Shown: positions 1 to 5,516 of the stretch, one piece after another
Layout of the letters: every line of letters starts with the position of its first letter
Position numbering within the stretch: position 1 is the stretch's first letter
Origin: JBOFZL01 sp051655155
GTDB taxonomy: Bacteria > Bacillota > Clostridia > Peptostreptococcales > Filifactoraceae
Length of the DNA: 39,339 nucleotides
NCBI GenBank assembly: GCA_051655155.1
Contig: JBOFZL010000085.1
Coordinates: 1-39,339, forward strand
Direction: 5' to 3'
Notes under the pieces: generated by a model
What the model saw: the letters and a program-made list of their open reading frames with translations, nothing else
Databases searched by the model: none
Told to the model about the DNA's origin: nothing
Program-made: the position numbers and the translations under genes

Positions 1-740
1 ACGCTCCTGAAGGTAGAATATATTTTACAAAGTTCCATGAGATTGGTCATATTTATTTAAATCATTTTATCGATTTTGATGAGACAATATTGGCAAGAAG
101 TAAACTTAAAGAAAAAGATTATAAAATTTTAGAGCATGAAGCTAATTGCTTTGCAAGAAATGTTTTATGCCCTGCGCCATTAGTAAAGCATTTAAAATTA
201 AATACACCAGAAAAAATAAGTAGCTATTTTAACATTACAATTCCAGCTGCTGAAACTCGATTAGGTCTATTGAAATGTGATCTTAAACATATAAACTCTA
301 ATGTTTATGATTTAGTTATTTATATGTTTAATGATTTTATAAATAAAAGAGTCTGTTTAAAATGTAAATCTAGCATACAAGATAGTAGTTATAAATTTTG
401 TAATGTTTGTGGGCACAACAGATTAATATGGGGGGATGGTACAGTGAAATACAAATCATTAGATCTTAACAAATTAAACAAAACAACCAATTGCCCAACT
501 TGTGGAAATGAAGAAACAGATATACCAGGAGAATATTGTCAAATTTGTGGTGATAATATAACAAATTCATGTTCTAATGAGAGCGGAAATTGTACTAATT
601 ATTATCTGAATGGTAATTCTAGATATTGTCCTTTTTGCGGTTCTAAAAGTACATTCTTAATAAATGATATATTGAAGGAGTGGGCTTATGAGAGCTTCTT
701 AGATGAAGAGAATGAGGATGAGGATAATATGCCTTTTTGA
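1..740 (+). CDS. ImmA/IrrE-type metallopeptidase with zinc-ribbon tail (3' part; begins at 38951)
   Basis: This is the rest of a 329-residue protein whose ATG lies at 38951; the contig was opened inside the gene and the frame is continuous across the joined ends. Bases 36-50 encode the HEIGH zinc motif (residues 96-100) and residue E130, in an ExxCFA context, is the likely third ligand, as in ImmA/IrrE peptidases. Residues 202-296 hold three CxxC...CxxC zinc ribbons (Cys 202/205/217/220, 248/251/263/266, 281/293/296 with 274 nearby), followed by an acidic tail. ImmA proteins cleave the neighbouring XRE repressor to induce the element; the repressor lies just upstream. The zinc-ribbon tail is not part of the minimal ImmA fold and may sense damage or bind a partner (inference). 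Confidence 0.9.
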   Translation, partial: APEGRIYFTKFHEIGHIYLNHFIDFDETILARSKLKEKDYKILEHEANCFARNVLCPAPLVKHLKLNTPEKISSYFNITIPAAETRLGLLKCDLKHINSNVYDLVIYMFNDFINKRVCLKCKSSIQDSSYKFCNVCGHNRLIWGDGTVKYKSLDLNKLNKTTNCPTCGNEETDIPGEYCQICGDNITNSCSNESGNCTNYYLNGNSRYCPFCGSKSTFLINDILKEWAYESFLDEENEDEDNMPF

Positions 741-746
741 CTACAA

Positions 747-767
747 AACCAGTTTTATAAACTGGTT
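747..767 (+). other. hairpin between immA-like gene and integrase
   Basis: A perfect 9-bp stem (AACCAGTTT / AAACTGGTT) with a 3-base loop sits between the stop at 740 and the integrase ribosome binding site at 778-784. It has no clear U-tract after it, so it may stabilise or attenuate the message rather than end it. Confidence 0.5.
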
Positions 768-791
768 AATTCTATTTAGGAGGAAATTTTT

Positions 792-1907
792 ATGGCTAGA
801 ATAATCGATAGAAATGGTAAATATAAAGTTATAATCGAGTTAGGGAGAGATGAACGTACAGGAAAAAGAATGAGGTTTACTAAAGAAGGGTTTAAGACTA
901 AAAAAGAAGCTAAAGCTTTCGCTAATATAAAAGAGGCTGAATTACTTAATGGTTTAACTTTAAATACCTCTAAAATGCTACTTAAAGATTTTATTAATGA
1001 TTGGTATGATAATCATATAAGTAAAACTGATTTATCTGTTAATACTCTAACTGGTTATAGAGCAAGAATAAATTCTCATATAATTCCTTATCTAGGAAAT
1101 ATGTCATTAGATAAAATTAAAACTATTGATATACAAAGATTTTATTATACATTAGTAAATGATAATAAGTTGAAACCAAATTCTGCTAAGAGAGTTATTT
1201 TAGTTCTTAATAAAGCATTTAAATATGCTATTAAATTGAAATTAGTTAATCATTCTCCATGCGACATAGAGTTTTTCAAAGAAAGTAAAGAAACTAAACT
1301 TAAAGCTTGGGACGAGAGTCAATTGACTGAATTTTTAGCATATCTAAAAGACACTTATTTATACGCTCCAATTCTATTAACTGCATTTACAGGTTTAAGA
1401 GTCGGTGAGCTATGTGGATTGAGATGGGATAATATTGATATGGAGAAACTAACACTTAAAGTATGTGAGCAAGTTCTTAATGATAAAATTAATAAAACTC
1501 TCATACATACTTCAATATTAAAAACATCAAAGAGTAATAGAACTATAACTTTACCCAAATTCTTAGAAGACACTTTAAAAGACTTAAAAGAAAACAATGA
1601 TGAATTTGTAATATGTAGCAGAGAAGGATCTATGTGTAACCCTAGAAATTTATCTATGGACTTTACTAAGAAATTAAGAAAGTATATAAAATATAAAAAC
1701 AACTCATTACCCTTAATAACTTTTCATGATCTTAGACATACACATGCAACTATTCTATTGCTATATGGTGAAAATATAAAAGTTATTTCTGAAAGATTAG
1801 GCCATGAATCTGTTAAAATAACACTGGATACTTATAGTCACGTTTTACCTTCCATGAATGAACATACTGCTTCACTATTAAATAATGCATTTAGTAAAAA
1901 AATTTAA
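792..1907 (+). CDS. int: tyrosine recombinase (phage integrase)
   Basis: Integrase of 371 residues that joins attP to a host attB. The N-terminal part (about 1-50) looks like an AP2-like arm-binding domain, followed by a SAM-like core-binding domain (about 60-155) and the catalytic domain (about 170-360). The catalytic set is visible: R203 (in TGLRVGEL), K244 or K247, H312 and R315 (HDLRHTHAT), H338 (LGHES) and nucleophile Y348 (DTYSHV). The start is supported by AGGAGG eight bases upstream. It is the third gene of the rightward lysogeny operon and is followed by the attP-like region, the usual place for attP. It could instead work mainly in resolution or excision, but the architecture is that of phage integrases. 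Confidence 0.96.
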   Translation: MARIIDRNGKYKVIIELGRDERTGKRMRFTKEGFKTKKEAKAFANIKEAELLNGLTLNTSKMLLKDFINDWYDNHISKTDLSVNTLTGYRARINSHIIPYLGNMSLDKIKTIDIQRFYYTLVNDNKLKPNSAKRVILVLNKAFKYAIKLKLVNHSPCDIEFFKESKETKLKAWDESQLTEFLAYLKDTYLYAPILLTAFTGLRVGELCGLRWDNIDMEKLTLKVCEQVLNDKINKTLIHTSILKTSKSNRTITLPKFLEDTLKDLKENNDEFVICSREGSMCNPRNLSMDFTKKLRKYIKYKNNSLPLITFHDLRHTHATILLLYGENIKVISERLGHESVKITLDTYSHVLPSMNEHTASLLNNAFSKKI

Positions 1908-1971
1908 TATTGTTGGCACCATATATTTTTTTAATTATAAATGGCACCATTTAGGCACCATTTTCAAAAAC

Positions 1972-2013
1972 AAAACTCTCTAAGTCAGGTATTTACAAGA
2001 CTTAGAGAGTTTT
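1972..2013. terminator. 15-bp inverted repeat after int
   Basis: A perfect 15-bp inverted repeat (AAAACTCTCTAAGTC and its complement) has a 12-base loop and is flanked by A and T runs on both sides. It fits a bidirectional terminator for the integrase operon. Because it lies between the arm-type repeats it could also be part of the attachment core. Confidence 0.55.
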
Positions 2014-2188
2014 AAAAATATCCCCAACAGGAATTCACTTATAGTATTTAATTGTTTTGTTTACTTTTGTTAATTCTTCTTAAACTTTGTATTTATAAGG
2101 CTTTCATAATTTTATTACCTTGATTTAAAAATACTTATTTTTGTATAAATACAAATAAAAAGGCACCATTTAAGGCACCATTTAAGAT

Positions 2189-2227
2189 AAAGATACTAGT
2201 TGATATTACTCTTCTAGTATCTTTTTT
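2189..2227 (+). terminator. intrinsic terminator between int and the parM-like gene
   Basis: An 11-bp stem (AAAGATACTAG / CTAGTATCTTT) with a 14-base loop is followed by a run of T on the plus strand. It stops rightward transcription before the convergent actin-like gene. Confidence 0.7.
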
Positions 2228-2229
2228 AA

Positions 2230-3489
2230 CTAATAACATTTACTTATTAAAGTTCTAGCTTGTCTTTCTGTTATACCCAATGCTTCCTTTAGAGTTTTAA
2301 TAGTTGGTCTTACAGGATAGCTTTCTTTTACCTTTGGAACTAGATCATCATAATTCAATCTACCCTTTTTACTCTTTTCTATATTTATAATATCATCTAT
2401 GTCATTTTCAATTGACATTTGAGTTTCTTCATTAATAATGTCATTTTCTATAATCTGACTGTCTTCATTTAATTTGACATCTTCTATTGTCATTTCATTT
2501 ACATTGTCTAATATATATGACCTCATACCTAAAACGTCAGTATATAAGCAGTCCTTTTTGCTTAAAATGTCAACTTCATATTGACTTATTAATCTGTCAC
2601 TTCTAACGAACTGTCTTATTTCTTTATGCAGCATTAAACCTCCTCCACCACATAACACTAATCTTGTACCAGTAGGACAACACTTTGACAATAGTCCAAT
2701 ATAAATATTATTCATAAAGTTTTCTACAAATATTCTATTTTCTTCCTCTAAAAGCTTTAAATCCTCATTGTTTGGCTTATGCCCTTTATTGTACCAAGTA
2801 CTTAACATTGTAATATCACTTAGTCCTAATACACAACTATGTTCAAAATATAGATTTCTCATACCTATCCCTATTGATCGTGGCTTTCCCATTCTATTAT
2901 TCTTATCGTCAAATACTGCCCAGTCAAGTGTACTATAACCAATATTACATACTATTGTATCTTTGTCACTAGGAGCTATATTGTCAATGTGATACTTTGA
3001 CATTTCTCCTTCACTATAAAAACCGTCACATTTTATATTATAGGTCAATTTACTGGAGTTAATTAATTTGACATCCCAATTCCTTTCTAATGTCTTTTTA
3101 AAAATATTTTTATATCTTAGCTGAGGAAATGGCAACAACATATTTATTCTGACATCTCCACTTTTGACACCTAATAATGTCAATCCATATAAAATTAATA
3201 CCTGATAGTATTCCTTTTGATGTTTCAACAGTTCCTTACTTGTTTGAGTTGTTGTTTCTCCAACTGAATAATATTCTCCATTAACCTTTATACAACTTTT
3301 TTGTATTGTAACTTCATCTGGATTATTTATTTTTCTTACACTGCTTCTAAAATTTATACATGTCCCATCTGGTCCTATCATCTTGTAACTACTTGCTCCT
3401 GGATCTACACATACCATATTTGATTTTATCTTCTTAACATCTATCTTATTATCATTTCTTTTAAATATATTTTTTATAAACTTAAACAT
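2230..3489 (-). CDS. ParM/StbA-like actin homologue with C-terminal helix-turn-helix
   Basis: An actin-like ATPase of 419 residues, likely forming filaments that move or position the circular genome. Actin-fold motifs are visible: phosphate-1 at about 28-36 (DPGASSYK), phosphate-2 at about 179-190 (CNIGYSTLDWAVF) and the adenosine loop at about 277-285 (LVLCGGGGL). Plasmid R1 ParM is about 320 residues; here the core ends near 332 and an acidic linker leads to a short domain (about 390-417, TLKEALGITERQARTLI) that reads as a helix-turn-helix. The first 11 residues (MFKFIKNIFKR) could form a basic amphipathic helix. No ParR-like gene is adjacent, so the HTH may replace the adaptor (inference). 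The gene is last in the leftward unit starting near 5097. Phage precedents include AlpC of prophage CGP3. Confidence 0.85.
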   Translation of the reverse strand: MFKFIKNIFKRNDNKIDVKKIKSNMVCVDPGASSYKMIGPDGTCINFRSSVRKINNPDEVTIQKSCIKVNGEYYSVGETTTQTSKELLKHQKEYYQVLILYGLTLLGVKSGDVRINMLLPFPQLRYKNIFKKTLERNWDVKLINSSKLTYNIKCDGFYSEGEMSKYHIDNIAPSDKDTIVCNIGYSTLDWAVFDDKNNRMGKPRSIGIGMRNLYFEHSCVLGLSDITMLSTWYNKGHKPNNEDLKLLEEENRIFVENFMNNIYIGLLSKCCPTGTRLVLCGGGGLMLHKEIRQFVRSDRLISQYEVDILSKKDCLYTDVLGMRSYILDNVNEMTIEDVKLNEDSQIIENDIINEETQMSIENDIDDIINIEKSKKGRLNYDDLVPKVKESYPVRPTIKTLKEALGITERQARTLISKCY

Positions 3490-3524
3490 CTATATCAACT
3501 TCTTTCATTATTATTTTAATTAAG

Positions 3525-3960
3525 TACTTGCAATTCAAGTGCCGAAGGCTTATTGTTTGGGAACTCTGTGTTTATTTGGATATAGTTAAGCCGTTGTTCA
3601 CGACTTAAAAACTATTGTTTGGTTTACCCTTGCGACACCCATCAACAGCCATTGTATATTGTTACTACTTACTTTCTACCCTAAGCATATACAACTAGCA
3701 CTATAGAAATTCCACCACTATAATATTTAAGGAGGTTTTAGCATTCCTCCTAACGACATACTATACCTTTATAGGTAATTCCTCCGACTACATTTTATGC
3801 TTTGGCTGTAGCTAACCACTAAACTTATTTTAAGTTGCTTTAGTGCATATACAACTAACCCTATTTATAGGGAAATAAGCCCTTGCACCTTCTTAAGAAA
3901 ATTGATATACTAAATTTGCGAGATCTAGTATTAATTTTCTTGTCTAGTGCAAGGATCTTA
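3525..3960 (-). ncRNA. candidate large structured non-coding RNA (class unassigned; ROOL-like setting)
   Basis: No convincing reading frame exists here, but the minus strand folds densely. Helices seen: 3954-3947 with 3888-3881 (CCTTGCAC/GTGCAAGG) enclosing a long AAGAAAATT arm; CCCTA/TAGGG near 3871-3858; CACTA/TAGTG enclosing AACTTA/TAAGTT (about 3845-3817); GCTACA 3812-3807 with TGTAGT 3792-3787; TACC/GGTA and AGGAGG/CCTCCT near 3777-3729; 3608-3600 with 3594-3586; a GCCTTCGGC hairpin at 3549-3541. Two helices need G-U pairs on the minus strand that would be A-C on the plus strand, favouring minus-strand RNA. The loop word TTGTATATGC occurs twice, and a complementary ATATACAA lies near 3659-3652, so loop contacts are possible. 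Large ornate RNAs of the ROOL and GOLLD classes occur in Firmicute phages, but I cannot assign a class. It could alternatively include a parC-like centromere. Confidence 0.6.
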
Positions 3961-3972
3961 TTACTAATATGA

Positions 3973-4001
3973 GAGTGTCCTTGAAAAAGGATGCTCTTTT
4001 T
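3973..4001 (+). terminator. plus-strand intrinsic terminator, antisense to the maintenance unit
   Basis: A 10-bp stem, GAGTGTCCTT / AAGGATGCTC, closes with tandem G-U pairs and a GAAA tetraloop only on the plus strand, and a TTTTT run follows. On the minus strand the same bases give C-A mismatches and no U-tract. It would stop rightward antisense transcription, including read-through from int. Confidence 0.6.
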
Positions 4002-4134
4002 ATATTTCATTAACTATATCAATAAATTTTTGACATTCCTCAATTGTTCCTGTAAATGCAATTTCTTCTAATCCCCTACGAACTTCCCATCTATGCTCTA
4101 GTTGATTACATGATAAATAATATCTTTGCTTCAT
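4000..4134 (-). CDS. small hypothetical protein, 44 aa
   Basis: A short frame (MKQRYYLSCNQLEHR... ending FIDIVNEI) with a strong ribosome binding site, AAGGAGTTGTAATT before the ATG. The preceding gene stops 2 bases upstream, so it is translated as part of the same message. The C-terminal half (FTGTIEECQKFI) loosely resembles the end of the 68-residue protein at 4452-4658 (FTNKEDCIKWL), hinting at related small folds. I do not recognise a family. It lies just before the structured RNA. Confidence 0.7.
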   Translation of the reverse strand: MKQRYYLSCNQLEHRWEVRRGLEEIAFTGTIEECQKFIDIVNEI

Positions 4135-4136
4135 AA

Positions 4137-4259
4137 TTACAACTCCTTAAATCTTTTTAAATTTACTAATGAATCCTGTAGATTATTTACTTTTAAATAT
4201 TCCTTATATCCAACCAAATCAAAGTCCTTTAGATTCATTTTTACTACTAATTGCTTCAT
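4137..4259 (-). CDS. small hypothetical protein, 40 aa
   Basis: A 40-residue frame (MKQLVVKMNLKDFDL... RFKEL) starts 2 bases after the stop of the 63-residue gene and has GGGAGG nine bases before its ATG, inside the end of that gene. This tight coupling supports a real gene too small for routine callers. The sequence is basic and leucine-rich with no known domain. Its place in the parM-like operon makes it a possible accessory of segregation (inference only). Confidence 0.65.
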   Translation of the reverse strand: MKQLVVKMNLKDFDLVGYKEYLKVNNLQDSLVNLKRFKEL

Positions 4260-4260
4260 T

Positions 4261-4452
4261 TTATATAGCCTCCCTAAAATTCTGACAAACCTCTAAATAT
4301 TCATTTATTAACTTTGAATGTTCTTCTAATGCTCCTCTTGTTTCTTCCATTGTTGTATCAGCTGACATAATTATCTTGAATTGTTCATCTATAAGCACAT
4401 TCAGCCTATCCCTTTCCTTCTGATATTTAATTAAATTATCTAACTTACTCAT
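4261..4452 (-). CDS. small helical hypothetical protein, 63 aa
   Basis: A charged, heptad-like protein (LDNLIKYQKERDRLNVLIDE...) likely to form a helical hairpin or short coiled coil. Its ATG overlaps the end of the 68-residue gene and is preceded by AGAGGTGAAG, so the two are translationally coupled. No family recognised. It belongs to the leftward unit between two XRE regulators and the actin homologue. A coiled-coil protein here could be an adaptor or antitoxin-like partner, but nothing in the sequence proves either. Confidence 0.75.
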   Translation of the reverse strand: MSKLDNLIKYQKERDRLNVLIDEQFKIIMSADTTMEETRGALEEHSKLINEYLEVCQNFREAI

Positions 4453-4658
4453 TAATCTTCACCTCTTAGCCATTTAATGCAATCTTCCTTATTGGTAAAG
4501 TCTTCAGTCCATGCGTCTCCGTCAGAGTTGTCTATCCCTATATAGGTATTAATTCCATATACTCCATCTTCTACTACATAAAATAAACCTCTTTCTTTTC
4601 TTAGTACTATTATCCTGTCTGCTCTTTTGCTTGTTATTTCTTTTACTATATTACTCAT
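4452..4658 (-). CDS. small hypothetical protein, 68 aa
   Basis: A soluble 68-residue protein with predicted beta strands (RIIVLRKERGLFYVVEDG) and an acidic, tryptophan-containing C-terminus. AAGGAG stands eight bases before the ATG and the start overlaps the end of the upstream XRE gene by 8 bases. I do not recognise the family. Its context is the regulated parM-like unit rather than the lytic operon. Confidence 0.75.
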   Translation of the reverse strand: MSNIVKEITSKRADRIIVLRKERGLFYVVEDGVYGINTYIGIDNSDGDAWTEDFTNKEDCIKWLRGED

Positions 4659-4857
4659 GATCTAACTCCTTTCTAGAAAATACTAAGTCTTGTACACTAA
4701 CTCCAAGAGTCTCTGCTAAACTCATCAACGTAAATAATGATGGGTTTTTCTTAGCACCTCTTTCTAATTCATAGATATATGTTAAAGAGATTCCACTTCT
4801 TTCTGATAATTCTTTAAAACTAATGTTCTTCTCAATACATATCTTCTTTAAATTCAT
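4651..4857 (-). CDS. XRE-family transcriptional regulator (second of the pair)
   Basis: A Cro/C1-type helix-turn-helix protein of about 68 residues; the HTH (FKELSERSGISLTYIYELERG) fills most of it. The ATG at 4857 is chosen because it follows the upstream stop (TAAAATG); a GTG nine bases earlier is possible. It lies directly behind another XRE gene under the promoter at 5104-5132. Tandem small XRE proteins could give a graded or bistable control of the maintenance unit, binding the operators at 5082-5146 (inference). Confidence 0.85.
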   Translation of the reverse strand: MNLKKICIEKNISFKELSERSGISLTYIYELERGAKKNPSLFTLMSLAETLGVSVQDLVFSRKELDHE

Positions 4858-4858
4858 T

Positions 4859-5062
4859 TTAATCACAACTTCTTTCTATTAATTCCTGAATTGATACTCC
4901 TAATGCCTCAGCTATTATATATAACTTATCTACTTTAGGATAACTTTTCCCACTCTCCCAATCACTAATTGTTGTTTGTGGTATATCTGTTCTATTTGAT
5001 AGCAACTTTTGAGATATATTTTTTTTCCTTCTTAAATCCCTTAGTTTCATTCCAAAATTCAA
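4859..5062 (-). CDS. XRE-family transcriptional regulator (first gene of the maintenance unit)
   Basis: A 67-residue Cro/C1-type DNA-binding protein with HTH at about residues 13-36 (ISQKLLSNRTDIPQTTISDWESG). The likely start is TTG at 5062, with AAGGAGG seven to eight bases upstream; GTG at 5071 overlaps the Shine-Dalgarno and ATG at 5050 is too far. It is first under a consensus promoter and probably autoregulates at the two dyads in the intergenic region, opposing the divergent regulator at 5205. Confidence 0.88.
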   Translation of the reverse strand: MNFGMKLRDLRRKKNISQKLLSNRTDIPQTTISDWESGKSYPKVDKLYIIAEALGVSIQELIERSCD

Positions 5063-5081
5063 TTTTATCACCTCCTTATTT

Positions 5082-5099
5082 TTAACGTTATTCCGTTAA
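5082..5099. promoter_or_regulatory. operator dyad O1
   Basis: TTAACG and CGTTAA stand 6 bases apart as a perfect dyad, over the expected start of leftward transcription (about 5097). It matches the second dyad at 5129-5146 closely and is a likely XRE-dimer site. Confidence 0.7.
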
Positions 5100-5103
5100 T
5101 AAA

Positions 5104-5132
5104 ATTATACAGTTATCTTTTTATGTTGTCAA
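5104..5132 (-). promoter_or_regulatory. consensus sigma-70 promoter for the parM-like unit
   Basis: On the minus strand TTGACA (5132-5127), a 17-base spacer and TATAAT (5109-5104) match the consensus exactly. Transcription would begin near 5097. Operator O2 overlaps the -35 and O1 the start site, so repressor binding should block it. Confidence 0.85.
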
Positions 5133-5146
5133 CGTTTTTCCGTTAA
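5129..5146. promoter_or_regulatory. operator dyad O2
   Basis: TCAACG and CGTTAA with a 6-base spacer repeat the O1 pattern with one mismatch. The site overlaps the -35 of the leftward promoter and the -35 zone of the rightward promoter, so it can control both. Confidence 0.7.
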
Positions 5147-5163
5147 TGTTTTTTTCTTTTTTC

Positions 5164-5172
5164 TGATATAAT
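5164..5172 (+). promoter_or_regulatory. extended -10 promoter for the divergent XRE gene
   Basis: TGATATAAT is an extended -10 element (TG-n-TATAAT) 33 bases before the ATG at 5205. The -35 region at about 5144-5149 is poor and overlaps operator O2. Confidence 0.6.
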
Positions 5173-5204
5173 TTACTTATACCAATCAGAAAGTAGGTCT
5201 TTAT

Positions 5205-5444
5205 ATGTTATTATCACAAGCTATAGCTGAAAGAATTATTCAATTATGCTCACAATATGGCATTACTATAAATAAATTAGCTAATATTTCTGGTCTTACC
5301 CAATCAACTATAGATAGTGTTCTAAAAGGGAAAACTAAACACCCAACAGTACATACAATACAAAAAATTTGCCTTGGTCTTGATATTGAATTGCATCAGT
5401 TCTTTGAGTCTGATTTATTTAATGATATTGATCATGACATATAA
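5205..5444 (+). CDS. divergent XRE-family regulator, 79 aa
   Basis: A Cro/C1-type HTH protein (TINKLANISGLTQSTIDSVLKG at about residues 20-41) with an acidic C-terminal tail. It is the only plus-strand gene outside the lysogeny operon and faces the parM-like unit across a shared operator region, the layout of a lambda-like or plasmid-copy switch. A terminator at 5444-5476 follows immediately. It is probably the repressor of the unit that starts at 5097 (inference). Confidence 0.88.
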   Translation: MLLSQAIAERIIQLCSQYGITINKLANISGLTQSTIDSVLKGKTKHPTVHTIQKICLGLDIELHQFFESDLFNDIDHDI

Positions 5445-5476
5445 ACCTACTAGATTAATCCCTAGTAGGTTATTTT
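5444..5476 (+). terminator. intrinsic terminator of the divergent XRE gene
   Basis: The 10-bp stem AACCTACTAG / CTAGTAGGTT with an 8-base loop begins at the gene's last base and is followed by ATTTTT on the plus strand. Confidence 0.8.
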
Positions 5477-5481
5477 TAATC

Positions 5482-5511
5482 AAAAAAAAAAGAAACCACC
5501 CGAAGGTGGCT
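5482..5511 (-). terminator. strong terminator at the end of the late operon
   Basis: On the minus strand a GCCACC/GGTGGT stem with a TTCG loop is followed by TTTC and a long T run, 6 bases after the amidase stop. It marks the end of the lysis genes and separates them from the maintenance unit. Confidence 0.9.
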
Positions 5512-5516
5512 GTATC

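Larger units (their letters stand above)
1908..2229. other. attP-like region with repeated integrase arm sites
   Basis: This 322-base gap holds five same-direction copies of GGCACCAT: 1915-1922, 1943-1950 and 1954-1961 on the left, 2162-2169 and 2174-2181 on the right. Close pairs are spaced 11 and 12 bases. Such clusters flanking about 200 AT-rich bases next to int match the layout of arm-type binding sites around an attP core. The core is not defined by the sequence alone. One candidate is the CCCCAACAGGAATTC stretch at 2022-2036, which resembles a tRNA 3' end read in antisense (weak inference). Two hairpins also lie here and are listed separately. Confidence 0.65.

Noticed and set aside
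90..740. Independent 216-residue zinc-ribbon gene starting at TTG 90
   Set aside because: The circular join shows the frame begins at 38951; the TTG lies between the HEIGH motif and the third zinc ligand of the peptidase.
1355..1702. Minus-strand frame inside int
   Set aside because: No ribosome binding site and fully antisense to conserved integrase motifs; a shadow frame.
3490..3999. Structured RNA read from the plus strand, ending at the 3973-4001 terminator
   Set aside because: Tempting because of that terminator, but key helices need G-U pairs that exist only on the minus strand, and no plus-strand promoter is seen near 3500. Kept as minus-strand with moderate confidence.
4000..4658. 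A small gene of the maintenance unit as a classic ParR
   Set aside because: None of the four proteins shows a ribbon-helix-helix or HTH pattern, and they lie upstream of, not behind, the actin homologue.
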